64,000 nucleotides of DNA from Arthrobacter sp. cf158 (GTDB taxonomy: Bacteria; Actinomycetota; Actinomycetes; Actinomycetales; Micrococcaceae). The stretch lies in the NCBI RefSeq assembly GCF_900106835.1, contig NZ_FNNR01000001.1:586118-650117 (forward strand), read 5' to 3'. The notes beneath the pieces were generated by a model that was not told the DNA's origin, did not search any database, and saw only the letters and a list, made by a program, of their open reading frames with translations. How positions within the stretch are numbered: position 1 is the first letter of the stretch; the number at the start of each line of letters is the position of its first letter. This document shows, in pieces, positions 41,231 to 50,494 of this stretch. Both the position numbers and the translations under genes were made by a program.

Positions 41231-42421
41231 ATGTCCAACGCTGCATTCGACGCCACCACCCTTCCCTATGCCGACGGTGACTTCTACGCCTTCGAGCAGA
41301 TGCTGACCGGCAAAGAGCAGGACCGCTTGGCTGAGGTCCGCGACTTCCTGGCCCGTGAGGTCAAGCCCATCGCGGTGGACTGCTGGAACCGTGGCGAATT
41401 CCCCATGGACCTCATTCCCAAGCTTGGCGAGCTCGATCTGGTGAGCCCGGTCCGCCGGCAGGGCTACTCCAACCTCTTCGCTGGAATGCTCCACGCGGAG
41501 GTGACCCGCGCGGATGCGTCCATCGCCACGTTCATGGGCGTTCACGACGGCCTTTTCACAGGCTCCATCGAGGCGCTTGCGTCGCAGGAGCAGAAGGACG
41601 CTTGGTTGCCGGACATCTACTCCCTGAAGAAGATCGGCGCCTTTGGCCTGACCGAACCACTGGGAGGTTCGGATGTTGCCGGGGGCACGCGCACCACGGC
41701 CCGGCGCGATGGCAACAACTGGATCCTCAACGGTGCCAAGCGATGGATCGGCAACGCCACGTTCTCCGATTGGGTGGTCATCTACGCCAAGGACGTCGCC
41801 GACAACCAGGTCAAAGCGTTCCTGGTGGACACCTCCCTTCCGGGATACTCCGCCAGCAAGATCGAGAACAAGATCTCCTTGCGCACCGTGCAGAACGCGG
41901 ACATCACCCTGGACAACGTGGTGGTGCCGGACTTCTTCAAGCTGGCCAACGGCAACAGCTTCCGTGACACCAACAAGGTCCTCAAAGTCACTCGCCTGGC
42001 CGTGGCTTGGCAGGCTGTTGGGCTTCAGATGGCCGCTTTCGACGTCGCCCGCAGCTATGCCGTGGAGCGCCAGCAGTTTGGCAGGCCTCTGGCGGCGTTC
42101 CAGCTGGTGCAGAACCAGTTGGTGCAGATCCTTGGGAACACCGTGGCGTCCATGGGCATGATGGTCCGCTTGGCCCAGCTTGAGGACGCAGGCGTTGCCA
42201 AGGACGAACAATCGGCCCTTGCCAAGGCCTTCACCACCGCCCGCATGCGTGAAAGTGTCGCGTTGGGTCGCAGCATCCTGGGCGGCAACGGAATCGTCAC
42301 CGATTACGGCATGGCGAAGATTTTCTCTGATGCAGAGGCCATCTATTCCTATGAGGGCACCCATGAGATCAATACCTTGGTCACCGGCCGCGCCATCACC
42401 GGGGTTTCGGCGATCGTCTAG
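41231..42421 (+). CDS. Acyl-CoA dehydrogenase (glutaryl-CoA dehydrogenase-like)
   Basis: The 396-residue flavoprotein oxidises an acyl-CoA. Visible motifs are GLTEPLGGSDVAGGTRTTA (FAD/substrate loop), GAKRWIGNATFSDWVVIYA, the QFGRPLAAFQLVQNQLV helix and the catalytic-base block IYSYEGTHEINTLVTGRAITG. The YEGTHEIN...GRAITG ending resembles glutaryl-CoA dehydrogenases and plant peroxisomal short-chain types. AAGGAG at 41220-41225 lies 5 bp before the ATG at 41231, so the GTG at 41207 is unlikely. It stands alone behind a palindromic operator. Confidence 0.9.
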   Translation: MSNAAFDATTLPYADGDFYAFEQMLTGKEQDRLAEVRDFLAREVKPIAVDCWNRGEFPMDLIPKLGELDLVSPVRRQGYSNLFAGMLHAEVTRADASIATFMGVHDGLFTGSIEALASQEQKDAWLPDIYSLKKIGAFGLTEPLGGSDVAGGTRTTARRDGNNWILNGAKRWIGNATFSDWVVIYAKDVADNQVKAFLVDTSLPGYSASKIENKISLRTVQNADITLDNVVVPDFFKLANGNSFRDTNKVLKVTRLAVAWQAVGLQMAAFDVARSYAVERQQFGRPLAAFQLVQNQLVQILGNTVASMGMMVRLAQLEDAGVAKDEQSALAKAFTTARMRESVALGRSILGGNGIVTDYGMAKIFSDAEAIYSYEGTHEINTLVTGRAITGVSAIV

Positions 42422-42497
42422 AAAGTGCGCTGATGGGCCGGTCTGGCAAGTGCGCTGATGGGCCGGGAAGCAGCACGGTGGACTCTGCCAGGGGGAA

Positions 42498-42992
42498 TCA
42501 CTCCAGTGGAAGCAGGACGGACGGCCGCATGTCCGCCAGGAATCCCAGGGGATTGACGTAGTCATCGCCCCGCCTCACGCCCCAGTGCAAGCACGTAGTG
42601 CTGCCGCAATGACCCGGCTCAAGCGAACCCAGGACCTGGCCCTTCCTGACTGCATCCCCGGGCTTCAGTCCACTGGCCACCGGCTCGAAACTGCTCCGCA
42701 GGCCGTTGCCTTGATCGATCGTGATGACGGGGCGGTCCACGACGACGCCGGCAAAGGTCACCACACCGTCGGACGGCGCGGTGACCGGGCCGCCGTCGGC
42801 CGCTGGTCCCAAGTCCACACCGCGATGCCCGCTGAGCCATGGCTTGTCCGGCGGATCGAACGTCCGCAGGACGGATGGTTTAGGGGAGAGGGGCCAGCTC
42901 CAGTGCGGGCTGGCCGGCGCCGGAGTACTTGCGGTGGCACCCATGACAGCGAGGGCAGCAGTGGTGGCCAGCAGGGCCTTCAAAAGGGTCAT
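42498..42992 (-). CDS. M23-family peptidase, secreted
   Basis: The 164-residue protein begins with a signal peptide (LLKALLATTAALAVMGATAS) and then a compact LytM/M23 domain. The first zinc motif is GHRGVDLG (H-x3-D), and the final block reads TTCLHWGVRRG, in which Cys replaces the first His of the usual H-x-H. M23 enzymes cut peptidoglycan cross-links, and divergent members act as activators. GAGG lies 8 bp before the ATG at 42992; the frame is open further upstream without a signal. It is divergent from rpsB, separated by the 406-bp rpsB leader region. Confidence 0.82.
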   Translation of the reverse strand: MTLLKALLATTAALAVMGATASTPAPASPHWSWPLSPKPSVLRTFDPPDKPWLSGHRGVDLGPAADGGPVTAPSDGVVTFAGVVVDRPVITIDQGNGLRSSFEPVASGLKPGDAVRKGQVLGSLEPGHCGSTTCLHWGVRRGDDYVNPLGFLADMRPSVLLPLE

Positions 42993-43092
42993 GAACCCAG
43001 CCTCATGGAGAGCTTTGGATGGATCGATCCCCAGGCCTCCGTATGTGGACAACGGCTGGTGGTGAGCGGTCAAACCGGTGGGGCCGCTGTAG

Positions 43093-43398
43093 TACACTTG
43101 GTGGAGCAGTTTGCTGTGCCCTCAGGCTTGTTCAGGAGCATGTCTCATTCAGATATGCGGGGGCCCCAGGCTGACTACGCGTATCCAGCCCTCCACCAGC
43201 GAAGCCTCATGGCTTCAGGCTGCGGAGGATTGTGCCTCTTGCGGTCCGGCTGAGCCCAGGCTTCCACCGGATGAGAAGCGCAATGGATGCCAGGAGCCGC
43301 GCCCGTCCGGGCAAAGGCTAAACAACCGTCAACTATTGGCAGGGTAAGAGCAGCCCCATGGGCTCTCTCATGAATGACCTGCCGGAAGGAGCGTCGGC
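43093..43398 (+). promoter_or_regulatory. rpsB promoter and long leader
   Basis: The 406-bp gap between the M23 gene and rpsB contains no convincing gene; a 78-codon frame at 43111 has no ribosome site and unusual composition. TACACT at 43093-43098 is a good -10-like hexamer without a clear -35 and would give a leader of about 290 nt. Long leaders before ribosomal protein genes often carry autoregulatory structures, but I could not fold this one with confidence. Confidence 0.35.
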
Positions 43399-44268
43399 AT
43401 GCCCGTCGTAACTATGCGCCAGCTGCTTGACAGCGGCGTCCACTTTGGACACCAGACCCGTCGTTGGAACCCGAAGATGAAGCGCTTCATCTTCACGGAG
43501 CGCAACGGCATCTACATCATTGACCTCCAGCAGTCGCTGTCCTACATCGACCGCGCCTACGAGTTCGTCAAGGCTACTGTCGCCCACGGCGGCACCGTCC
43601 TGTTCGTCGGCACCAAGAAGCAGGCTCAGGAAGCAATTGCCGAGCAGGCTACCCGTGTTGGCCAGCCGTACGTCAACCAGCGTTGGTTGGGCGGTATGCT
43701 CACCAACTTCCAGACCGTCGCCAAGCGCATCCAGCGCATGAAGGAACTCGAAGAGATCAACTTCGACGACGTCGCAGGCTCGGCTTACACCAAGAAGGAG
43801 CTCCTGCTCCTCAAGCGCGAACTCACCAAGCTTGAGTCCAACCTCGGTGGTATCCGCAACCTGACCAAGGCTCCCTCGGTTCTGTGGGTTGTTGACACCA
43901 AGAAGGAACACCTTGCTGTTGACGAAGCCAAGAAGCTGAACATCCCGGTTGTTGCCATCCTGGACACCAACTGCGATCCCGACGAAGTTGACTTCCCGAT
44001 CCCGGGTAACGACGACGCCATCCGCTCCGTCAACCTGCTCACCCGCGTTGTTGCCGACGCCGTAGCTGAGGGCCTCATCGCCCGTAACCAGCGCGCAACC
44101 GGCACCACCGAAGCTCCGGAAGAGCCGCTGGCCGAGTGGGAGCGCGAGCTCCTCGAAGGCAGCAAGGCCGAAGAAGCAGCGGCAACCGAGGCTCCGGCAG
44201 CAGAAGCTCCCGCAGCTGAGGCTCCCGAGGCAACTGAAGCTGCAGCCGGCGAAGCTGAAGCCAAGTAA
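43399..44268 (+). CDS. rpsB: 30S ribosomal protein S2
   Basis: S2 is a structural protein of the small subunit. The 289-residue product starts [25 protein letters not shown] in the usual way, with [14 protein letters not shown] and [16 protein letters not shown] blocks. The last 40 residues form an Ala/Glu/Pro-rich tail, which is common in actinobacteria. GGAAGGAG lies 7 bp before the ATG. tsf follows after a 121-bp spacer containing a hairpin. Confidence 0.97.
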   Translation: MPVVTMRQLLDSGVHFGHQTRRWNPKMKRFIFTERNGIYIIDLQQSLSYIDRAYEFVKATVAHGGTVLFVGTKKQAQEAIAEQATRVGQPYVNQRWLGGMLTNFQTVAKRIQRMKELEEINFDDVAGSAYTKKELLLLKRELTKLESNLGGIRNLTKAPSVLWVVDTKKEHLAVDEAKKLNIPVVAILDTNCDPDEVDFPIPGNDDAIRSVNLLTRVVADAVAEGLIARNQRATGTTEAPEEPLAEWERELLEGSKAEEAAATEAPAAEAPAAEAPEATEAAAGEAEAK

Positions 44269-44309
44269 ATCTGGACCTTCCCTGGTGCCGGAAACAGCAT
44301 CGGGGGCAA

Positions 44310-44352
44310 CTGACAGGATGGCGGCTCACACGGTGGGCTGCCGTCCTGTCAG
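44310..44352 (+). promoter_or_regulatory. Hairpin between rpsB and tsf
   Basis: A 15-bp stem pairs 44310-44324 (CTGACAGGATGGCGG) with 44338-44352 (CTGCCGTCCTGTCAG), with two G-T pairs and a 13-nt loop. No T run follows, so it is more likely an attenuator or mRNA processing site that sets the S2 to EF-Ts ratio than a full terminator. Confidence 0.55.
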
Positions 44353-44389
44353 TCCGTAAACACACAAATTTCTAGACAGAGGGGTTCAC

Positions 44390-45226
44390 ATGGCGAACTA
44401 CACTGCTGCTGACATCAAGGCCCTGCGCGAGCGTACCGGCGCCGGCATGATGGACGTCAAGAAGGCTCTTGACGAAGCCAACGGTGACGCTGAGAAGGCC
44501 ATCGAGATCATCCGCATCAAGGGCCTCAAGGGTGCTACCAAGCGCGAAGGCCGTTCCACTGCTGAAGGCCTGGTTGCTGCCAAGGTCAACGGCGGCGTCG
44601 GCGTAATGATCGAGGTCAACTGCGAGACCGACTTCGTCGCCAAGGCTGACAAGTTCATCCAGCTGGCTGACAAGGTCCTCAACGTTGCAGTCGAGTCCGG
44701 CGCAGCCGACCTCGAGACCCTGCTGGCCACCGAGGTCGACGGCAAGCCGTTGTCCGAGGTTGTCGTCGAAGAGGGCGCTGTCCTCGGCGAAAAGGTTGTT
44801 GTCCGCCGTATCTCCCGCGTTGAGGGCACCACGGTTGACGCTTACCTGCACAAGACGTCCAAGGACCTCCCTGCACAGGTTGGCGTTCTGTTCGCTGTTG
44901 ACGGTGAAGGCGAAGCCGCTGCCACTGCCGCACACGACATCGCTGTTCACGTTGCAGCCATGGCCCCGAACTACCTGACCCGCGAAGACGTCCCGGCCGA
45001 GCTGGTCGAGTCCGAGCGCCGCATCGCAGAAGAGACCGCCAAGGCTGAAGGAAAGCCGGAAGCTGCTCTTTCGAAGATCGTGGAAGGCCGCGTCACGGGC
45101 TTCTACAAGGGTGAAGTTCTGGTTGACCAGGCATTCGCCAAGGATTCCAAGAAGACCGTTGCACAGGTCCTCGAAGAAGCCGGCGTCAAGGCAACTGCAG
45201 TAACCCGTTTCCGCGTAGGAAACTAG
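44390..45226 (+). CDS. tsf: Translation elongation factor Ts
   Basis: EF-Ts recycles EF-Tu by exchanging GDP for GTP. The 278-residue protein has the N-terminal UBA-like block IKALRERTGAGMMDVKKAL, the core VNCETDFVAK and the later KIVEGRVTGFYKGEVLVDQ. GAGGGG precedes the ATG. A strong hairpin follows the stop, so pyrH has its own promoter. Confidence 0.97.
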   Translation: MANYTAADIKALRERTGAGMMDVKKALDEANGDAEKAIEIIRIKGLKGATKREGRSTAEGLVAAKVNGGVGVMIEVNCETDFVAKADKFIQLADKVLNVAVESGAADLETLLATEVDGKPLSEVVVEEGAVLGEKVVVRRISRVEGTTVDAYLHKTSKDLPAQVGVLFAVDGEGEAAATAAHDIAVHVAAMAPNYLTREDVPAELVESERRIAEETAKAEGKPEAALSKIVEGRVTGFYKGEVLVDQAFAKDSKKTVAQVLEEAGVKATAVTRFRVGN

Positions 45227-45231
45227 TAATT

Positions 45232-45274
45232 CATGAAAAGGGGTGGTCACTTCGGTGGCCGCCCCTTTTTCATG
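45232..45274 (+). terminator. Terminator after tsf
   Basis: A long stem pairs 45232-45250 with 45255-45274 around a TTCG tetraloop, with one bulge and two G-T pairs. The right arm ends in a run of five T, typical of an intrinsic terminator. Confidence 0.88.
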
Positions 45275-45346
45275 CACCCGTCCGGGTAGTATCTGCGCGG
45301 ACCCACAGCACGATAATCTAGCCAGAGTCCACCAACGGGAGGCACC

Positions 45347-46084
45347 ATGGAAACCGTCAACACTGCAATCCAGCCCGAGAAGACCCGCCGACGTGTACTT
45401 CTGAAACTTTCCGGCGAAGTCATCGGCGGCGGCAAGCTCGGCGTCGATCCTGAAACAGTCCGGGCCATCGCCAAGCAGATCGCGGCAGCCGTCTCCGATG
45501 TTGAGGTAGCCATCGTTGTTGGTGGCGGTAACTTCTTCCGCGGTGCCGAGCTGTCGCAGAGCGGCATGGACCGCTCCCGCGCCGACTATATGGGCATGCT
45601 GGGCACCGTCATGAACTGCCTCGCGCTGCAGGACTTCCTGGAGCAGGCGGGCGTTGAAACCCGTGTCCAGAGCGCCATCACCATGGGCCAGGTTGCCGAG
45701 GCCTACATTCCCCGCCGTGCCATCCGCCACATGGAAAAGGGCCGCGTGGTCATTTTCGGCGCAGGCGCAGGCCTGCCTTACTTCTCCACGGATACAGTGG
45801 CCGCACAGCGCGCCCTCGAAGTCCACGCTGATGTGGTCCTCATGGCCAAGAGCGGTGTGGACGGCGTCTACACCGCTGATCCCAAGAAGGATCCCAAGGC
45901 CGAGAAGCTGGACGTCCTTAGCTACGACGACGCACTGCGCCGCGACATCCGTGTCATGGACCAGACCGCGATGACCATGTGCAAGGACAACAACCTCTCC
46001 ATGGTGGTCTTTGGCATGGAAGGTGAGGGCAACGTTACCCGCGCCATCCTCGGCGAAACGCTGGGAACCCTGGTTACTCCCTAG
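45347..46084 (+). CDS. pyrH: UMP kinase
   Basis: PyrH phosphorylates UMP to UDP in pyrimidine nucleotide synthesis. The 245-residue amino-acid-kinase-fold protein has [12 protein letters not shown] near residue 17, [14 protein letters not shown], and [18 protein letters not shown] near the C-terminus. GGGAGG precedes the ATG. A GATAAT hexamer at 45312-45317 may be its -10. frr follows about 100 bp downstream on the same strand. Confidence 0.97.
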   Translation: METVNTAIQPEKTRRRVLLKLSGEVIGGGKLGVDPETVRAIAKQIAAAVSDVEVAIVVGGGNFFRGAELSQSGMDRSRADYMGMLGTVMNCLALQDFLEQAGVETRVQSAITMGQVAEAYIPRRAIRHMEKGRVVIFGAGAGLPYFSTDTVAAQRALEVHADVVLMAKSGVDGVYTADPKKDPKAEKLDVLSYDDALRRDIRVMDQTAMTMCKDNNLSMVVFGMEGEGNVTRAILGETLGTLVTP

Positions 46085-46185
46085 CAAGGGCTAGGATATT
46101 TCTAGGACCGTCCGCCCTTGTGGCGGATCTTTACTGTGCATTGCGGCCTGCAGTTGGGCAGCAACTATTTTCTGAGGAGAAACCC

Positions 46186-46743
46186 GTGATCGAAGAGACC
46201 TTACTCGAAGCCGGCGAGAAGATGGACAAGGCGGTTGAGGTAGCCAAGGACGATTTCGCCACGATCCGTACGGGCCGGGCAAACCCCGGTCTCTACAACA
46301 AGGTGATTGTTGAGTACTACGGCACCCCTACGCCGCTCCAGCAGCTGGCCTCGTTCGGTGTGCCGGATGCCCGGACCATCCTGATCACCCCTTACGACAA
46401 GACTGCGTTGCGCGACATCGAGAAGGCCCTGAGCGACTCCGAGGTTGGCGCCAACCCGTCCAACGACGGCAACGTCATTCGCGTGACCATCCCGGAGCTC
46501 ACCAAGGAGCGCCGCAAGGAGTACGTGAAGATCGTCAAGGGCAAGGGTGAAGACGCCAAGGTCTCCATCCGCAGCATCCGTCGCAAGGCAAAGGACTCCT
46601 TGGACAAGCTCGTCAAGGACGGCGAAGCAGGCGAGGACGAAGGCGCGCGCGCTGAGAAGGAGCTCGACGCCCTCACCAAGCAGCACGTCGACAGCATCGA
46701 TGAATTGCTCAAGCGCAAGGAAGCCGAGCTGCTCGAGGTCTGA
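46186..46743 (+). CDS. frr: Ribosome recycling factor
   Basis: RRF splits post-termination ribosomes together with EF-G. The 185-residue length is exact for the family; [13 protein letters not shown] near residue 26, [20 protein letters not shown] and [20 protein letters not shown] are the conserved blocks. The GTG at 46186 has GAGGAG at 46174-46179, 6 bp upstream, which decides the start over the open frame from 46120. The stop overlaps the cdsA ATG as TGATG. Confidence 0.97.
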   Translation: MIEETLLEAGEKMDKAVEVAKDDFATIRTGRANPGLYNKVIVEYYGTPTPLQQLASFGVPDARTILITPYDKTALRDIEKALSDSEVGANPSNDGNVIRVTIPELTKERRKEYVKIVKGKGEDAKVSIRSIRRKAKDSLDKLVKDGEAGEDEGARAEKELDALTKQHVDSIDELLKRKEAELLEV

Positions 46744-47678
46744 TGAACCAGGCTGAGCCGGCGCCCGCTGAGCGGGTCCCGACACGCGACACCCCCAAAC
46801 GCGCCAGGCGTGTGCGGGAGAACCCCACACCCAAGGCCGGCCGCAATCTTCCGGCTGCCATCGGCGTCGGGCTTTCCATGCTCCTGGCCGTGCTGGGAGG
46901 GCTGCTGTTCCTTCCGCTGGGGTTCGTCCTGCTCACCACCGCATTTGCGGTTTTGGGCGTGTGGGAAGTTTTCCGGGCCCTTGAGGCCCAGGGCACCAGG
47001 ATGCCGATCGTCCCCGTGATGATCGGCAGCCTGGTGATGCCGGTATCTGCCTACTTCGGCGGACTTGAAGGTTTGCTGTTCACCATGACGGCCAGCTCCG
47101 TGGCTGTTCTGTTGTGGCGTTCCATTGAGACCGCCACCGGGGCGCCGCGCAGCGTTTTTTCCGGAGTTTTCACTCTGGCGTGGATTCCGTTCCTCATCAG
47201 TTTCGCGGCTTTGCCGCTCCATGCCACCGGTGGTGCCACGCCCGTGGGTTTCTGGCCGGATGGCATCCCCGACGGCGCGTGGCAGATCGCTTCGATGCTG
47301 CTCCTGGTGGTCTCGAATGACACGTTCGGCTACATTGTGGGGGCCTCCTTCGGGAAGCACCCCATGGCCCCCAAGATCAGTCCCAAGAAGTCGTGGGAAG
47401 GCTTCGCGGGTTCGGTTGGCGGAGCCATGCTGATTGGTGTCCTGGCCTGCATCTTCCTGCTGGACAAGCCATGGTGGGTGGGGCTTGTGCTGGCCGTGGG
47501 AATGGTTGCCGCAGCAACGGCTGGAGACCTCGCGGAGTCCATGGTCAAGCGTGAACTTGGTGTCAAGGATATGAGCAGCATCCTGCCCGGACATGGTGGC
47601 GTGATGGACCGATTGGACTCCATTGTGTTCGCTGCCCCTATAGCCTATGTTCTGTTCGCGCTGCTAAGCGGCGTCTGA
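46743..47678 (+). CDS. cdsA: Phosphatidate cytidylyltransferase
   Basis: CdsA makes CDP-diacylglycerol, the precursor for the phosphatidyltransferases, from phosphatidate and CTP. The 311-residue membrane protein has a basic cytosolic N-terminus of about 40 residues, then about eight helices. The block FGYIVGASFGKHPMAPKISP and the family signature KRELGVKDMSSILPGHGGVM followed by DRLDS near the C-terminus are clear. The ATG overlaps the frr stop by one base, as often seen in actinobacteria. Confidence 0.94.
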   Translation: MNQAEPAPAERVPTRDTPKRARRVRENPTPKAGRNLPAAIGVGLSMLLAVLGGLLFLPLGFVLLTTAFAVLGVWEVFRALEAQGTRMPIVPVMIGSLVMPVSAYFGGLEGLLFTMTASSVAVLLWRSIETATGAPRSVFSGVFTLAWIPFLISFAALPLHATGGATPVGFWPDGIPDGAWQIASMLLLVVSNDTFGYIVGASFGKHPMAPKISPKKSWEGFAGSVGGAMLIGVLACIFLLDKPWWVGLVLAVGMVAAATAGDLAESMVKRELGVKDMSSILPGHGGVMDRLDSIVFAAPIAYVLFALLSGV

Positions 47679-47700
47679 CAAACCCAATGAAGGAAAAGTA

Positions 47701-48285
47701 GTGTCAGTGGATATTCGACGCCAGATTCCCGCAACATTCGATCGCGTGGAGCGCAGCAAGTACGGCTACAACGCCAAGCAGGTGGATGAGTTCCTCCAGC
47801 GCGCCAGGACTTCGTTTGAAAACCCCGTTGGCACCGCTGACCAAGTGGCCAGCGTGGATGTCCGGGATGTAGCTTTTGACCCCGTCAAGGGTGGCTATGA
47901 TGCGCACAGCGTCGATGCCGCCTTGGACCGGCTGGAAGACGCCTTTGCCCGCCGCGAGCGGGACGATCTCATCGGTCAGCAGGGCGAAGAAGCCTGGCTG
48001 CGCCAGATCGGAAAGCTGTCAGGCATCCTGCGTGGCAGGCTTCACCGGCCCGACGGCGAACGGTTTCGCCGCCCGTCCAGGAAAAGGACCCGCAGCTACA
48101 ATGTCCAGGACGTCGACGCCCTGTGCGCTGAGCTCATCGGGTACCTTGAGCACGATCAGCCGCTGAGCGTGGACACCGTTCGCCGGGCAGTTTTCCGTGC
48201 AGCCAAGGGCGACGAAGGCTACGAAGAAGCCCAGGTGGACGCCTTCCTGGCACGGGTCGTGGAACTCATGGCGGCCATCGATTAG
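47701..48285 (+). CDS. Protein with four DivIVA-like repeats
   Basis: The 194-residue protein repeats a short DivIVA N-terminal-like motif, Gly/Ser-Tyr-x4-VD-x2-Leu/Phe, four times: GYNAKQVDEFL (22-32), GYDAHSVDAAL (65-75), SYNVQDVDALC (132-142) and GYEEAQVDAFL (173-183). Each is preceded by a Phe-rich turn (TFDRVERSKYGY, AFDPVKGGYD, RFRRPSRKRTRSY, VFRAAKGDEGY). DivIVA proteins bind curved membrane at poles and septa, but this one lacks a long coiled coil. AAGGAAAA precedes the GTG. It follows cdsA by 22 bp, so it may be in the same operon. Its role is unknown. Confidence 0.78.
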   Translation: MSVDIRRQIPATFDRVERSKYGYNAKQVDEFLQRARTSFENPVGTADQVASVDVRDVAFDPVKGGYDAHSVDAALDRLEDAFARRERDDLIGQQGEEAWLRQIGKLSGILRGRLHRPDGERFRRPSRKRTRSYNVQDVDALCAELIGYLEHDQPLSVDTVRRAVFRAAKGDEGYEEAQVDAFLARVVELMAAID

Positions 48286-48299
48286 TCCGAAAAAGCGGG

Positions 48300-48992
48300 C
48301 TAACCCGGGGTGGGGGAGATGGGCTTGTTGTTCTTCCACACCGCAAAGTACCGGCGTCCGCCCCGGGCCATGGCAATGCCAAAATAAGCCAACGCCGAGC
48401 CTACTGCCACGCTGACTGCCAGGGGTACTGCAATCCCTCCTGCCACCATGGCGGAACCGATCAACAGTCCGATGAGGGCTGAGTTGGCCGTCAGCATGAA
48501 GACCATGCTGCTGCCCGCCACCTGGCTGAAATCCCGTCGGCCGCCGAAGAAGTAGTAGGTCTGCTTGGCCCCTGCCTCGTCGTCGTTGTATCCGGCCATG
48601 AGGTACGGCGCAATGCCGGGATCCATATCGACGTAGGCGGCCCGGAGCCGGTTCATGGCCACGACGTACATCAGGTCTTCCATTCCCACGCTCATGACCC
48701 GGATTTGCGTCAGCAGGCCGACCACGACGTCAATGCTGAGGATGGTCAGCGCGAACGCCCGGAAAGCGTCGGAGAACTGCGTGGCCTGACCAACGAGGGC
48801 CACACTCAGGAGGCTTGCTGAAGTAAACGTCAGGAACATGCTGATACGGGTCAGGACTTCGCTCTGCGTGGTGCTGCGGGAAGCAAGCAGGCTCCAGTGC
48901 TCGGTGGCCAACAGTTGCGCCCTGATGCTGGGGGACAACGTTGGCTGAACCGTCAGGGGTTCGGGCTCTGCCGGGCCTGGTTCCTCGGACAT
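48300..48992 (-). CDS. Hypothetical membrane protein with four predicted helices
   Basis: The 230-residue protein has an acidic proline-rich N-terminus (SEEPGPAEPEPL), a stretch of HWSLLASRSTTQSEVLTRIS, then two membrane helices (residues about 55-110). A cytoplasmic loop of about 60 residues with GGRRDFSQ follows, then two more helices near the C-terminus. I recognise no family with a known function. The ATG at 48992 is preferred although the frame is open to 49160. It is convergent with the DivIVA-like gene (14 bp apart) and follows the symporter gene on the same strand. Confidence 0.68.
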   Translation of the reverse strand: MSEEPGPAEPEPLTVQPTLSPSIRAQLLATEHWSLLASRSTTQSEVLTRISMFLTFTSASLLSVALVGQATQFSDAFRAFALTILSIDVVVGLLTQIRVMSVGMEDLMYVVAMNRLRAAYVDMDPGIAPYLMAGYNDDEAGAKQTYYFFGGRRDFSQVAGSSMVFMLTANSALIGLLIGSAMVAGGIAVPLAVSVAVGSALAYFGIAMARGGRRYFAVWKNNKPISPTPG

Positions 48993-49027
48993 GGCGTCAT
49001 TGTCCACCCTGCAGGATGCGCCGACAA

Positions 49028-50494
49028 CTACCGTTCTGTTGCCACAGGCCTTTCCGGGACGTGCAACCGGGACATGACCCGGTTCACGGAGGCGGGCACG
49101 CGGCCTTTCGTTAGGATCGACACGGTCACGGTCACCGCGAAGGCCGCAGGCACAGTCCAAGCTGCAGGCTGGGCAAGCCAGGCCGGTGCGTTCCCTGTTC
49201 CCATGATCGTTCCCACCACCATCGCGCCGCCGCAGAGCAAAGCACCGGTCAGCATGCCGGCGATGGCGCCGGCGTCAGTCAGTCCACGCCACCAGATCCC
49301 CAACAGCAACACCGGGCAAATGGTGGACGCCGTGAAAGCGAAGACCAAGCCAACACTCCCCGCCAGAGCCAGCGTGTCGGTGGTAAAGGCAAAACCCAAA
49401 GGCACGACGGCGGCCAGCACCGCTGCGAGGCGGAAGCCCCGCACGCTTCCTCCAAACAAGTCCTGGCTGATGACGCCGGACAAGGAGACCACCAGCCCGG
49501 ACGTGGTGGACAGGAAGGCGGCGAAGGCCCCGGCCACAACCAGCGCTGACAGCAGGTCCCCAGGCACACCGCCGATGAGTTTGCCGGGCAGCAGGAGCAC
49601 CAAGGCATCAGCTTGCCCGGACTGGGCCAGTTCAGGGGCAAACATCCTTCCCACGGCGCCCGAGAGCGTGGGGAAGAGATAGAACACGGAAAGTAGTCCC
49701 AGCACAATCAATGTAGTCCGGCGCGCGGATTGCCCATCCGGGTTGGTGTAGAACCTCACCAGCACGTGAGGGAGCCCCAGAGTTCCGAACAACAAAGCGA
49801 CCAGCAGCGAAATGTGCTGGTAGGCGCCCGCAGGTGCTTGGCCAGTGGGGTTGATCGGGAGAGGAGCCTGTGGTGCCGTGCCGTTGCCGGCCAGGACCAG
49901 CAGCACGAACACCACGGGTACGGCCAAAGCAGTCAGCTTCAGCCAGTACTGGAACGCCTGGACAAAGGTGATGGAGCGCATCCCACCTGCCACCACCGTG
50001 AGGCACACCACCAGCACCACCGCCGTCGAACCTACCCACGACGGCAGGCCCGTCGTGATCCGGATAGTGAGCGCGGCGCCGTGGAGTTGCGGGACGATGT
50101 ACAACCACCCGACGGCCACCACCACCAGGCTGGTGACGCGGCGGACCAGCGCGGAGTCCAGGCGGGCTTCGGTGAAATCGGGAATGGTGTAGGCGCCGGA
50201 GCGACGCAGCGGAGCGGCCACGAAGAGCAGGAGCATCAAGTACCCGGCGGTGTAACCCACGGGGAACCACAGGGCATCCGTTCCTGACAAGAGGATCAGG
50301 CCGGCGACGCCCAGGAAGCTGGCAGCGGACAGGTACTCGCCGCCGATTGCCGAGGCGTTCCACCAGGGTGGCACTGTGCGCGAGGCTACATAAAAGTCGC
50401 CGGTTGTCCGCGAGATGCGCAGACCATAGAAGCCGATGACCGCCGTGGCGAGCGAAACTGCAACGAACGCTATGAGGCCTACTGCGGGATTCAC
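49028..50494 (-). CDS. Sodium:solute symporter family protein (ActP/MctP-like)
   Basis: The 488-residue protein of about thirteen membrane helices belongs to the SSS family. It shows DFYVASRTVPPWWNASAIGGEYLSAASFLGVAG near the N-terminus (in pieces typical of acetate/monocarboxylate members), LFGTLGLPHVLVRFYT and TTSGLVVSLSGVISQD. It parallels the ActP protein at 53458 (both have EYLSAASFLG/DYLSAASFLG and LPHVL-RFYT). The GTG start overlaps the stop of the small membrane protein gene as GTGA. It is the last gene of the kinase-regulator operon. Confidence 0.87.
   Translation of the reverse strand: MNPAVGLIAFVAVSLATAVIGFYGLRISRTTGDFYVASRTVPPWWNASAIGGEYLSAASFLGVAGLILLSGTDALWFPVGYTAGYLMLLLFVAAPLRRSGAYTIPDFTEARLDSALVRRVTSLVVVAVGWLYIVPQLHGAALTIRITTGLPSWVGSTAVVLVVCLTVVAGGMRSITFVQAFQYWLKLTALAVPVVFVLLVLAGNGTAPQAPLPINPTGQAPAGAYQHISLLVALLFGTLGLPHVLVRFYTNPDGQSARRTTLIVLGLLSVFYLFPTLSGAVGRMFAPELAQSGQADALVLLLPGKLIGGVPGDLLSALVVAGAFAAFLSTTSGLVVSLSGVISQDLFGGSVRGFRLAAVLAAVVPLGFAFTTDTLALAGSVGLVFAFTASTICPVLLLGIWWRGLTDAGAIAGMLTGALLCGGAMVVGTIMGTGNAPAWLAQPAAWTVPAAFAVTVTVSILTKGRVPASVNRVMSRLHVPERPVATER

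Noticed and set aside
43111..43347. 78-codon frame in the rpsB leader
   Set aside because: It has no ribosome site, many Cys and Pro residues and no family. It is more likely untranslated leader.
44372..46087. 571-codon minus-strand frame opposite tsf and pyrH
   Set aside because: It runs antisense to two essential genes, its composition reflects theirs, and it has no recognisable domain.
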